From Prostheceraeus crozeri (lineage: Eukaryota; Platyhelminthes; Polycladida; Euryleptidae): DNA of 64,000 nt. This document shows, piece by piece, positions 33,935-44,678 of the stretch. The number at the start of each line of letters is the position of its first letter. The stretch's first letter is position 1. The notes under the pieces were generated by a model, which saw only the letters and a list, made by a program, of their open reading frames with translations, had not been told where the DNA came from and searched no databases. Position numbers and translations under genes: made by a program. Where the stretch lies: the NCBI GenBank assembly GCA_907163375.1, contig CAJQUW010015622.1, positions 372,001 through 436,000 on the forward strand. Direction: 5' to 3'.

Positions 33935-36665
33935 CGACTGTTGTGATCACTCATCAGTATCACGTTACTATCATCGATTCGCTTCGCAGTAAGTTCGTGA
34001 CGGAAAGAATAATATGGTGTAAGAGTACGGGATTCTCTAGTACTCCAATCATCAGCGATTGATTTCAGAACAGACTGTAATATCGAATCGTTCTTAGTAG
34101 CCTGAGCAACATCGTGAATATTTATAGGAACGGAAGACAGAATGAGGCACTAGGTGAAGTCAGCATCCTTTTCAGGTGTGGACTTTACGAGGTTGGACGG
34201 ATTCCTGGACAGAGCGTCAGCAAGGCAGTTCTTCTTTCCAGGCAAATAGTGCAATGTTATGTCAAAACTTTGGATAAACATCATCCACTTTTGAATACGA
34301 AATGGAAGAGAGTCAATACGCTTCCGCATTAGTCCAAGTTGTGATCAGTATGAATGGAGCACTGTTGAAAAAAGAATCAGTCGGCGGAAGCGCTGTAAGG
34401 CGAAAGTTATTCCCAGAAACTCCTTTTCGATTGTAGAAAGAGCTTTTTCTGTCTGCTTTAACCTGCGTGAAGAAAAAGCAATAGGTTTATCGTCCTGGAG
34501 AAGGACACATCCTAGTCCCTCATTGGAGCTATCTGTTTGTATGACACATTTCTTGTTAGGATCAAACCACGAAAGTATATGATGATTTATTAAAGCCGCT
34601 TTCAATTTTTCGAAAACTGTCTAAGTCTTTTCACACCAACTTAGAGTATCCTGACTTGTGGCAAGCATATCCCATAACGGAGATGCCAGAGTACAGAAAT
34701 GGGGCACAAACCGTTGGCCTACATAAGCAGCGAGTCCTAGAAATGATCTCATCTGGGTTTTGGTTTTTGGCAACTCAATGTCCTTAAGAGCAGCAATCTT
34801 AGCGTTGGACGGTTGAACACCAGAATGTGTAAGTGTATGACCTAGGAAGTCAATCGTTTCTTTGTAAAGCATGCATTTTTCCTTATTCAAAGTTATTCCG
34901 TGTGCTAGAAGAATGTCAAAAACTCGAGTAATGGTAGCAGTATGTTCATCAAGTGATTGAGAGGCGATAAGAATATCGTCAAAGAAGACGAAGCATCCCG
35001 GAACATCCCTTAGAAGATTTGATAAAACGGACTGAAAAATCTCAGGAGCGCTTTTAATCCCGTACGGCATTCGCGTCCAACAATATCTGCCTTTAGGCGT
35101 GGAAAAAGTTAGAAAGTGTTGAGAGTTTTCTGCTATGGGTAGTTGATGAAAGGCCTTATTACAGTCGAGGCGAGAGAAAACTCGAGTACCGCGAATCTGA
35201 GCGAAAATTTCCTCTGTGCTAGGAATCTGAAAGGTTTGCCTCTTAATGGCCAAGTTTAACTGTCGAAGGTCAGTGCAAATACGGATCTTGCCTGTGGGTT
35301 TGCGAGCAACTACGAAAGGAGAGCACCAGTCTGCGGGACTATCTGCCTTCTTGATAATACCTTCCTTCTCAAGATCTCGTAGCTCTTCACTTACCTCACT
35401 AAGAATCGCTGGCGGTAATGGACGTGACATACAATGAACTGGAGTGGCTGAAGAATCAACGGTTATCTCGTATGAAAAATCTTTGACACACCCTAGGCCA
35501 TTAAACAAAGCAGAATAACGGTCGTAAAAAGGAGAGATTAACTCTTTACACGAAACAGCAATATTACATATTTCAGAGAGCATATCGAGCGAGCGACACA
35601 ATTCAGCTGACAGAAGTGCATAATCGTTAGGCACGTCAGCCACGATGAAAACTGATTTACAAAACTTGGAACGGTATTGTACAGTAACATAAATTTCACC
35701 GATAACAGGAATACGTAAATGTCCAAAAGCACTCAAAGAAATATTTGTGGGCCTACAATGCAGCCCTTTTATCAGATGCTTTGGGAGTACGCAACGCATA
35801 GCACCTGTGTCAATCATTCCTTCGACAGCCACGTCGTCTACACATATATCACGGATCAAAGATTCACTTTCACCAGTAGAATGAATACTCACAACTTCTG
35901 TAAGCGATGCAGCAGCAGAGGTAACTTGTTTCACCACAGAATTGTCACGTGACTCGGAGCGCCCATTTACGTCGGATGTAATACACTCGTCATTTTTAGC
36001 AGTAGTTTCGTAGATGGAGAATCTATTCACAACTTCTTCCTTGGTAGATTCATCACCAGTCGTTGAACTTGTCGTCACAGTTGAAATAGACTTCCTGTTT
36101 GTGGTAGGCCTACCAGATTTGTTGAGAGAATTATAAGATGCCGTCGACTTACACACAGCTTGAAAATGTCCAACGTTTAAACATTTATTGCATGTAGCCT
36201 CCCTTGCTAGACACTGTGGGTAATTGGCACGATGTCCGGCACGACCGCATCGAAAACACGTAGAACCTTCAGACTCGGTCACTCTATTTGAAGCAGCGAG
36301 AACAGGCAACTCCTTGTTCTGAACGGATCTTCGTTCAGCGCGAGCGCGCTCGAATGCTTCGGCACGCTTTAAGGCATCTTCGAAAGTTAAGCTCCTAGCA
36401 TCCTCACTCAAGAGTTGTTCGCCAAGACGATCATCGAAGACGCCAATTACGAAAATGTCTCGAAGCTAGTCGAGAGATGACTCTTGAAGTCGCACTCATT
36501 GGCTAAACGGCGAAGCCGACAGGCAAATTCCGTAACAGTTTCATTAGGTCCTTGAGAACTCTGGTAAAATTCCTTTCTCCGAATCAGAATACTGGACTTT
36601 CCACCAAAATAAGATTCAAGTTGCGTGATCGCCTCCCGGTTGTGATCACAATCAAGATTTTGCAA
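33935..36665 (-). pseudogene. Ty3/gypsy gag-pol, inverted and truncated
   Basis: Read from 36665 down, the gag part has YQSSQGPNETVTEFACRLRR (capsid region), then a frameshift near 36450. It continues with two CCHC knuckles (CFRCGRAGHRANYPQC, irregular; CNKCLNVGHFQAVC, regular) and a retropepsin site (MIDTGAM). Reverse transcriptase follows, with RMPYGIKSAPEIF and VFFDDILIAS. A TAG at 34619-34621 interrupts the join to RNase H (CVIQTDSSNEGLGCVLLQ). After another frame change, LHYLPGKKNCLADALSRNPS and the first residues of integrase are readable. The sequence stops at 33935, where the CR1-like tail abuts. Catalytic cores remain, but at least three lesions make it inactive. Confidence 0.92.
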
Positions 36666-36670
36666 ACATT

Positions 36671-37039
36671 AAGGCTCCAAAGAGATATCATGAGCAGGAG
36701 TACGAAAAGAGAAACTCTTCCTCTCGTTGTGTCGAATATAAAGAAGGCGATGATATTCTTTTTAGGAAGGGTAAGGGTGATATCTTCATACACAAAGGTA
36801 AGGTTCAATGTCGTATAGGAAAATACACCTACAGTGTGTTGGATGACGGAGGCAATGTCCGTGTTTACATTCAATGTGACATGAAGCGACGTTTTTGTTC
36901 TGATGATGTACCCGATAGTGATCATGCTCTTGATGCATATGACAATGTGACAACTCAAAACGCCGATGCTTCCCCAACACCTACAAGTCGTTACAATTTG
37001 AGACCTTCTCGCGTCGACCCCTCACATTACAGACAATGA
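36671..37039 (+). pseudogene. Gypsy integrase C-terminal end, opposite orientation to gag-pol
   Basis: An open frame of 122 codons reads APKRYHEQEYEKRN, then VEYKEGDDILFRKGKGD and RIGKYTYSVLDDGGNV, ending SRYNLRPSRVDPSHYRQ and a stop. This is the integrase C-terminal region of Ty3/gypsy elements (GDxV/I-x-x-R and NLRPS-type end). It begins within a few bases of where the minus-strand gag ends, so the two pieces face away from a shared breakpoint. The PPT and an LTR follow, in the same direction as this fragment. Confidence 0.7.
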
Positions 37040-37045
37040 CTTCAC

Positions 37046-37058
37046 AGTGAGGGAGGAT
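37046..37058 (+). promoter_or_regulatory. Polypurine tract of the gypsy element
   Basis: AGTGAGGGAGGAT directly precedes the TGTGG start of the presumed 3' LTR and follows the integrase stop codon, the position of the plus-strand primer in LTR retrotransposons. Confidence 0.5.
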
Positions 37059-37211
37059 TGTGGAATGATATCTTTACTCTATGCTTTTGTCTTGTGTTTA
37101 TATGTTTCAAGTTCATGTTCTGTCTATATGTTTATATCGCGCTAAAATTGAAGATCTCGAAATAAAATACTTTCGATACACGACGTCCTGCTTTTACCTT
37201 CCCGTCTTACA
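37059..37211 (+). repeat. Candidate 3' LTR of the gypsy element
   Basis: The sequence starts TGTGGAATGATATC, contains AATAAA at 37161-37166 and could end CCGTCTTACA. The start is supported by the polypurine tract, but the end is inferred from the TG...CA rule only. No second LTR was found in the window, so the length of about 153 bp is uncertain. Confidence 0.5.
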
Positions 37212-37890
37212 ATACTCACCTAATTCTGATTCATATTTAAAAAGTCAGAAACACCGTTGAAAGAACCGGTAGTTACCGATTGCATAAGTATGAGGACTAT
37301 CAAATTTTAAAGCGCAAAATATTAAATTTTCTTAATTTGAATAAGAATTACTGCTCATCAAATCAAAAACTCAACAGATGTGACTGCATGCTGCAATCAC
37401 TCAATACCGCATTAAATATTGAGGCGCTGACATGATGATCTTGCGCCGAGCGTCCGCGACAGATTGGCCGCTAGATAAAAAGTTTTGAAGTCACTTCCCG
37501 CATAGAACTCACGATCTTTAAGATCAAGCTACATTTCGAGTTACAAATAAAGTGTAATCCAAGTCAAATTTCTTATAGGCTGTAAATTTCGTGTTTACGT
37601 AAATAAACAATGAAATCCACGCTTTTTTGAAAATAGTTTGAGAAAGCTATCATAAAAACACAAAATTCACAACTAGTAAAATAAATCTATAAACAAAATT
37701 CAATCTTCATGCATTTAATCATGTGCGGAATCACGACATGGTTGGAAAAGTTCAACAGCACATGTGGATGATGTATGTGATCCCCTCACCCCATCTCCGA
37801 ATGCTTCTTTACTGATAGTTAATGGAATTATGTGCTGTTTTTCTATTTTTTTATTTTGTGAATCTTTATAGTCCAGGAAAACTAGGCTTT
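37212..37890. other. Spacer between gypsy LTR and inverted-repeat arm
   Basis: No gene or known repeat is recognised between the gypsy 3' end and the left 625-bp arm. Confidence 0.4.
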
Positions 37891-38515
37891 AACCCAGACA
37901 AAATTCGGGGTACCCTGAAAATTAGCATACACGTAGTTTAGATTCTGCCTATTAACATATTAAAAGTCACCATAAATCCGTCATGTGCTCTCTGAGTAAC
38001 AGCCTCCCAAAGATGCCATACTGCATGAGGTTTCCGAGGTCTGTTTTGATGATATCTGATTCCTTATTGGTGCGTGCGTAAATCAGCTGACGCTCTCAAC
38101 CAATGAGCTTGCTGCTGGCAGTGAGTGGAAACTTGTCTTGCAAAATATTCATGATCAAACGTTTTTGGAGTGTTTATCATAGGCTACCTACACCTTCCAA
38201 TCTAACATCTAATGAATTGGTTAGCTATCATCAAGATAGCTAGTCGAGGAAAATGAAGTCATTGTGACAGTGCATTAACCGTGCATCGGCATTTATAAAG
38301 AAAGTTATTGGTCAACAACGCTTTTCATAACTATGCTTCTTCAGGGTCGCTTAACAACTTCTAGCTAAGCACAGAATAATAAAAAGATGTGATGATATAG
38401 TCACAATCTATTCTCAACTATATTTTCATCGAATGCTCTGTGTGTCTAAGGGACTTAATGACCTGAAATCATATTTCTATCATGAGTTAGCTTCTAGTCT
38501 TCCGTCTCTTTTTGA
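37891..38515 (+). repeat. Left arm of a 625-bp inverted repeat
   Basis: The arm runs from AACCCAGACAAAATTCG to CTCTTTTTGA and matches 43037-43661 inverted over its full length with few substitutions by eye (for example GTGCATCGGC against GTGCACGGTC). Both arms have the same length. Flanking bases give no clear target duplication. No open frame of note lies within. Confidence 0.95.
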
Positions 38516-38729
38516 CGATGTTTCTCTTAAAGCTCATTTCTGACAAAAGCGAAGCTACCAGAGTTGCGTACTTTGGCAAACATTGATGGAAACAAAAATT
38601 CGCATTTTTGAAATCGACATGATTTTTTCATAATGCCATTGTCGCATGAATATTTTCATCAATCAAAGGGACTTACCATAGCTATGAATGATATGCCATA
38701 ACTATTTCTACATACAGTAATAGTTATGG

Positions 38730-39808
38730 CAGGGTTTTTTGAAGGCGATATACGCGCCCGATTTGGGCGGGTAAATTTCGGATGTCAACTCGGAGCAGTG
38801 TCCATGTCAGCCACTGTTGTTTTTCACATGAGGCGAATAATTCGAATTATTCTCATAATTCGAATTTAAAAATTATTAAACCCAACCCTATTTCAGGTGT
38901 GGATAATCAATACGAAACCTATTTATGTTCGATTATGCGATTCGCAACCATCGTCAAGTTAACAAGTACAAAAACTTTCCTTCACTCACACGCATTTAAA
39001 AGTAGGAAGTTATCAAAACGGAAATACTATGTAGTCATGTAGTGGACCATGCCAAAATAAATTTTACTGGTTGCGAATGAAGAAATGCATTCGCAGTGGT
39101 GCTTTCTTGTCTCACATAGCTTACTTCATTTATAGAATTTGCATCACTGAAAGTGATGGAGGTGTACAACTGTACAGTACATGTATGTATGCCCCCTATA
39201 CGTAGTTGACAATAAATTTCGATCGTTAAAGAGAAACTAGGCATATTCAATTTTTAAGTAATAATTGTAACACAACTTTTCATCATCCATGACTTAACTA
39301 AGCAATTTGCAGACTTTTGCAGTGCAAATGACACATTCATCGCTTATCAACGGTTATTTACATTCTTTAACTTCACTTCTCATTGATATGCGGCACTGTT
39401 TCGTTGATCATCAATATGCTCTTGTCGATGAGGAATGACGTTGCAGAACGCAATTTGTCTTTATATAAATTGCAGTTTGCCATATTCACTGTGAAATCAT
39501 GTAGTGTATTATACATTTATCATATATGTTTTTACTGCAAGTTCAAGAGACAACTTTCCACTGTTCCTCTCCATCTTATCCAGCAATTGTAGCTGTGCAC
39601 ATTTTAGTGCATGTACGTCATGTAGGCATATATTGTACGACCACCTCTAATTTGCTGAATATTCAAAAGATGCAACTTTGTTTCCGCTTTCTTTTTACAG
39701 CTGGAAAGGAAATTGAAAGAAAGATCTACAAGCCTTGTTTTGCTTTGTTTTAGATTGGCGGGTAGAATTTGGGACTGGGCGGGTAAACGAAACCTTAAAA
39801 AAAACCTG
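38730..39808. mobile_element. Candidate hAT-like non-autonomous element
   Basis: GTTATGG lies immediately before (38723-38729) and after (39809-39815). The ends CAGGGTTTTTTGAAGG and, inverted, CAGGTTTTTTTTAAGG resemble hAT termini, and TGGGCGGGTAAA words lie near each end (38765 and 39768). No transposase frame is present. The duplication is 7 bp rather than the usual 8. Confidence 0.5.
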
Positions 39809-40400
39809 GTTATGGTATATATATACTCAAGCCTAGCATGGAAATGATGACAATAATAATGGTTCATTGAAAATTCTATAAACCTTTAATTTATTTGAAT
39901 TATCATTCCAAATATTCGGTTTACTTATTCTTATTATTGTATTTTTCAAATAATTCTGAATCAATGCTGTTCTAATAAGTTAATATGAATTTTGCACGTA
40001 AATGGCAGTCTTACAAACTTAACATGAATAATAGCTCGAATACGTAGAGCATTGCTTTACTTCCTTAAGTCAAAAATTAATTAATTAAGTCCAAAATCAT
40101 ATTTCATGTAATGACATGAATACTGATTTTGAATATTTTTCAGATATTTAGACTATTGTTATATCATATTTGAAAGAGAGATGGAGAAGGGGAAGGAGAT
40201 CGACTAGAAATTTGATCAAACTGACTTGGATACAGCCGCCACTTTATTTTTCGTTCCGCCACCGCTCCACACTGTTGTTTGGTAAACCAGCCGATTGTCA
40301 GGTCATCATGGAGATATACCGCGCTTGTAGGATGCGGTACTGAGCTATTATAGCCAACTATTAATTTAGTATCTTTTTAAAGAAATAGTGCCTATAGTAT
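39809..40400. other. Spacer inside the large inverted repeat
   Basis: AT-rich sequence between the hAT-like candidate and the inner arm of the Penelope-like element, with no gene seen. Confidence 0.4.
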
Positions 40401-40655
40401 TGAAAATCGAAAAGAATTGAAAACAATCCGTGTTCAGGCGCACGACATGTTTCAGCTTTACAAAGCCATCCTCAGGTGAACAAAGATATGTACAGGATAA
40501 AATTTTCTTATATAAAATTCGTGGTTATCACATGGTATGATGGTATGATCACATTTCAACGCTAAAATCAAGGTCATTCACAACAGTCAAAGATGCAAAG
40601 AATAATGAAATAAAATCAATTCTATTTACAGTTCTACAAATTTAGGCATAGATTC
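40401..40655 (-). repeat. Left inverted arm of the Penelope-like element
   Basis: The arm begins TGAAAATCGAAAAGAATTG and matches the right arm 41619-41875 inverted, with small differences. Penelope-like elements often carry terminal repeats (pLTRs) in inverted as well as direct orientation. The arm includes a hammerhead-like motif on the minus strand (40430-40482). Confidence 0.9.
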
Positions 40656-40666
40656 TCGCCCCAACG

Positions 40667-41640
40667 ATGGTTGCATTTGCCATGGACATGCTTGAGAAAC
40701 TATTGAAAAATTTTGTCAGTTATGGCCCAGTGTTTTACAAACGGTATGTGGACGATATTTTTTCATATTTGAGATGAATGCTGATATTTCTGCTTTTCAT
40801 TCCTTTTTGAATGAACTGCATCCTCAGATCGACTTTACCTACGAAGAGGAAGTCGATGGTCGTCTGACTTTCTTGGATGCCGTAGTTTGGAAAAATGATG
40901 AAGCCTTCGACACTACCTGGCACTTCAAGGAAACCAACACCGGTGTTTATACCCCAAATTCGGCATACTCTCCAAAGCGATATCGCTTGGCTGCCATGAG
41001 GTCACTTTTCAGCCGCGCTTTGAAAATTAATTCTAATATCAGCAATTATCACAAGTCTGCAAGTACTATCACTGCTGTTTTTCAAAAAAATGGTTTCACG
41101 AATAATGAGATAATTCGTATTCGGAAAGAAGTCGAGGCGAGACATGAAAACCGGACTCCCAACCACACTGAGAATGATAAAAGTGACACCCGTACAATTA
41201 ATTGGAGCTTTCCCTTCATTGCTTAAGGAGAAACTACTTTAAGAAAACATATAAAAGATATCAACAAAATTATTTCTCCTAGTGTGAAAATTCGCCCTGT
41301 ATTCGAGTCTCTCAAGACCAGTATGCTCTTTGCTAACAAAGACAAAGTGCCTGCCGAGCTCAAGTCAAGCATTGTCTACAAGTATTCTTGTGAGCACTGT
41401 GACAAGTGCTACATCGGCAGCTCGGTCAGGCATTTCATTACTAGGATGAATGAACACTTGAAAGGCTACCCAACGCCTTCTGAAATTAGCTTGCATGTTC
41501 ATCCTCCTCACAAAGATAATTTGAAGGTCGTTTCTCAGACGAGGTACCCTAGACATCTGGAATCTATTCCATTAAAGAAATCGAACAATAGCCTGATGAA
41601 TGAACGGGAAAGCTCCATGAATCTATGCCTAAATTTGTAG
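40667..41640 (+). pseudogene. Penelope-like element: reverse transcriptase end and GIY-YIG nuclease
   Basis: The readable protein starts with SYGPVFYKRYVDDIF, the catalytic box of Penelope-like reverse transcriptases. A one-base loss in a T run at about 40757 breaks the frame. It continues from 40774 with FLNELHPQIDF, RLTFLDAVVWK and the connection region to 41226. A further frame (41284-41640) holds SIVYKYSCEHCDKCYIGSS and RMNEHLKG, a GIY-YIG endonuclease with its preceding cysteine knuckle. The first roughly 300 residues of a full-length element are absent: the left arm begins directly before the YVDD region. The copy is inactive. The last codons overlap the right arm. Confidence 0.88.
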
Positions 41641-41875
41641 AACTGTAAATAGAATTGATTTTATTTCATTATTCTTTGCATCTTTGACTGTTGTGAATGA
41701 CCTTGATTTTAGCGTTGAAATGTGATCATACCATCATACCATGTGATAACCACGAATTTTATATTTAAGAGAATTTTATCCTGTACATATCTTTGTTCAC
41801 CTGAGGATGGCTTTGTAAAGCTGAAACATGTCGTGCGCCTGAACACGGATTGTTTTCAATTCTTTTCGATTTTCA
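41619..41875 (+). repeat. Right inverted arm of the Penelope-like element
   Basis: Inverse copy of 40401-40655. It starts inside the end of the GIY-YIG frame and ends TCTTTTCGATTTTCA. The arm contains the hammerhead-like motif at 41794-41847. Confidence 0.9.
41794..41847 (+). ncRNA. Hammerhead-ribozyme-like motif in the Penelope arm
   Basis: The order fits a type I hammerhead. TGTTCAC leads into CTGAGGA (core CUGANGA), then a short stem GGCTTT/AAAGCT, then GAAAC, ATGTC with a possible GUC cleavage site, and GTG...GAACA that can pair back with TGTTCAC. Hammerheads are known in Penelope-like terminal repeats. Here one extra U lies between CUGAGGA and stem II, and the closing pair is G-U, so self-cleavage is uncertain. 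The same motif is present inverted in the left arm. Confidence 0.4.
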
Positions 41876-43036
41876 TTAGTATCCTTTATATATCTAATAT
41901 CTTGCTCCATTCGTAGCAAAAGACTATGCAATATTACATTGTCCTTGTTTGTAGCTGATAAGTCATTTACTCATCTTTCTGAGGCAAAATGAACTCTATG
42001 GCAAATAACACGATCAGCATCAGCTATAGCTTGTATGACTCTGTAGGCAATTATTAACCGCTAAAATCTTGGCCTATGTTCCGAGATATTCATCAAATGC
42101 AATGGTCGCGCTACATCCACAGCTACAAATCTTAGTACCTGAAAACGAAGTAACCTAGCCTTCACGCGAGTAGGACTAGATGTCTTTTGTTCATTAACTC
42201 ATGCATTAAATTTTGTATCGATCGGTTGAGTTTTGCGGTTCCTAAAATAGACTTCGCATTTGTGGCCAAAAAGATCTTAAGTCTAGCTAGTCTCTCCGAT
42301 TGGTATGCCTGCACTTCTTTTTTCAAGGACAGATTTTGAAATAATTTTAATCAAACAATCATCTTCCAAATCACGGAATGATGAATTTAAAATCAATCGA
42401 CGTGCACTTAGAGTAAGTAGACTTGAGTGCTGGAATTGAAACGTGCTTAATTTCAATGATGGGATAATATTCCGCCGATCAGGCCAGTGCAGCTAAAAAA
42501 ATAATTTTACCATCATCAACTTTTATGCACGTGTGCTTCAATCCTCTTCGGTTTCTTTATTAGTATTGGATCTTAGTATTTACTTATTCTCAAAACTTAG
42601 AAAGAGAAAGTATATCGTTCAATAAATTGTCAATTTGCTAAATCTATTACACATCATTCAAAAAATTTTCTAGTAAGTATTTTTTAAAAATGAATTTCTG
42701 CTTCAGCTAAGGTGCCAGATCGTTATGCATCGTTCTGTTAATAATGACAGGTATATTTCAATTCCATAATTCAAGGTTATTCAATTGCTCAAAATATTTC
42801 GATTAACCTTGACTTTATCATCCAGTAATTTAGAAAATAGTTATTTCATTCCAATGATTTTAGATATTCAAAAATGTCAAATCACACGGAAATGATGCAT
42901 ACTTCATTAATTTTCGAGCTGTAATTGGAAATCTGTCGACACATTGAGGATACACCTACCCACGGGTCCAATTCTCGTCGCCGACCTCACCCATGCTGAC
43001 GGGCCCTACCCTTGGGCCCCATCCAATTGGTCAATC
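41876..43036. other. Spacer inside the large inverted repeat
   Basis: No gene recognised. A locally GC-rich stretch at 42960-43022 (CCCACGGGTCC, CGGGCCCTACCCTTGGGCCC) stands out next to the right arm but shows no match to a known feature. Confidence 0.4.
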
Positions 43037-43661
43037 TCAAAAAGAGGCGGAAGACTAGAAGCTAACTCATGATAGAAATATGATTTCAGGTCATTAAGTC
43101 CCTTAGACACACAGAGCATTCGATGAAAATATAGTTGAGAATAGATTGTGACTATATCATCACATCTTTTTATTATTCTGTGCTTAGCTAGAAGTTGTTA
43201 AGCGACCCTGAAGAAGCATAGTTATGAAAAGCGTTGTTGACCAATAACTTTCTTTATAAATGACCGTGCACGGTTAATGCACTGTCACAATGACTTCATT
43301 TTCCTCGACTAGCTATCTTGATGATAGCTAACCAATTCATTAGATGTTAGATTGGAAGGTGTAGGTAGCCTATGATAAACACTCCAAAAACGTTTGATCA
43401 TGAATATTTTGCAAGACAAGTTTCCACTCACTGCCAGCAGCAAGCTCATTGGTTGAGAGCGTCAGCTGATTTACGCACGCACCAATAAGGAATCAGATAT
43501 CATCAAAACAGACCTCGGAAACCTCATGCAGTATGGCATCTTTGGGAGGCTGTTACTCAGAGAGCACATGACGGATTTATGGTGACTTTTAATATGTTAA
43601 TAGGCAGAATCTAAACTACGTGTATGCCAATTTTCAGGGTACCACGAATTTTGTCTGGGTT
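43037..43661 (-). repeat. Right arm of the 625-bp inverted repeat
   Basis: Inverse copy of 37891-38515, of equal length. The pair encloses 4.5 kb including the Penelope-like element and a hAT-like candidate. Confidence 0.95.
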
Positions 43662-44660
43662 GCTCATATTTCGTTCATAAATTTACTGGTCTATTGGAGC
43701 ATTTCGCGGAAGGTGACAGTAATCGACAATTTTTAAGAGCAGTTTTTCTTTAGAACTCTCGATTTCCTTTTACCAACAACCAAAGATTTTGGATTTCTGA
43801 AGTCAACTTCAAGGGAAGCCAATGCTTCCTAGCTTCTTACCAGATTTTTCAAGGATCTCGTATCGAAGTTCAGCATGGTTCGTTTCAATGGGAAATTGTT
43901 TTCATTTTTCCATTTTATTCGTAATTATCTAGCTAAATGCGGGACAGATAATTCAATCAAATTTTGCAACGCAGTTTAACCTAACATAATTGATTTATCA
44001 ATTTCAAAATTATTCAGAAGAATTATCTGTCACACATCGGCTAGATACATGTCACATGCATGTGACAGATTAGCCGCATTTCGTCACATTATGATTACAT
44101 TAACTGGTCAACAAGTGAGTTGCGTCAAAGTTAATAGATCTTTGTTTGGATAATTGTGTTGCGAGCAGTTTCTCCCACTATCCAATTTGAAATATAGAGC
44201 ACCATAGGAATGAGATTCTCGACATCTTATCTGTTTTCCAGATCGATGATCACCTGATGCGTCGAAATTACAACAAAAAGGAGATTTAATTATCAAATTA
44301 GTTAATCAATCGGCTTACAAAGACACGCAAAATTCTGCATTAACTGTATCGCATATTTACATATCCTGGTTATTTTCTACCGAAGAATTCTAAATGTGAA
44401 AATATAATGCAATCCAATGATCATTCAAAGATGCGTCAATCCATCAAATTTGATAAAATTCTGATTGAATTCTTTACGATCAAAATATTGATTTACATAT
44501 TGTGTGATTGATGATTCTATATGATAACATAAATAGTCCCTTCGGAACATGGTTAAACTTTGAACTCAAGCAAAAAAAATAAAGAAAATAAATTATTACT
44601 GTATAATGGTGAACCTGATAACAGTTAGCATTTTAAGCCAATTAGCAATTTTATGGTGCA
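43662..44660. other. Sequence downstream of the supervillin stop codon
   Basis: It would include the supervillin 3' untranslated region on the minus strand. I searched it for the missing end of the headpiece (an LPxWKQ-type stretch) and found none. The 62-residue minus frame at 44108-44296 matches nothing. Confidence 0.4.
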
Positions 44661-44678
44661 CTACCCATCGAAGACGCC
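44661..44678 (-). CDS. SVIL: Supervillin predicted last exon, truncating the headpiece
   Basis: After an 84-base intron, the acceptor TTTCTGTTTAACATCTACAG is followed by codons for GVFDG and a TAG. EFEGVF fits the start of the headpiece core (F-x-x-V/A-F), which supports the splice. The remaining roughly 25 residues that carry the actin-binding LPxWKQ and LKKxxxLF positions are absent. A different last exon farther downstream remains possible. Confidence 0.6.
   Translation of the reverse strand, partial: GVFDG

Noticed and set aside
37059-37211. Second gypsy LTR elsewhere in the window
   Set aside because: I searched by eye for the TGTGGAATG start and the CGTCTTACA end on both strands and found no second copy.
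44108-44296. Missing supervillin headpiece end (frame containing GKQ)
   Set aside because: The surrounding residues do not follow the headpiece pattern and there is no splice acceptor in phase.
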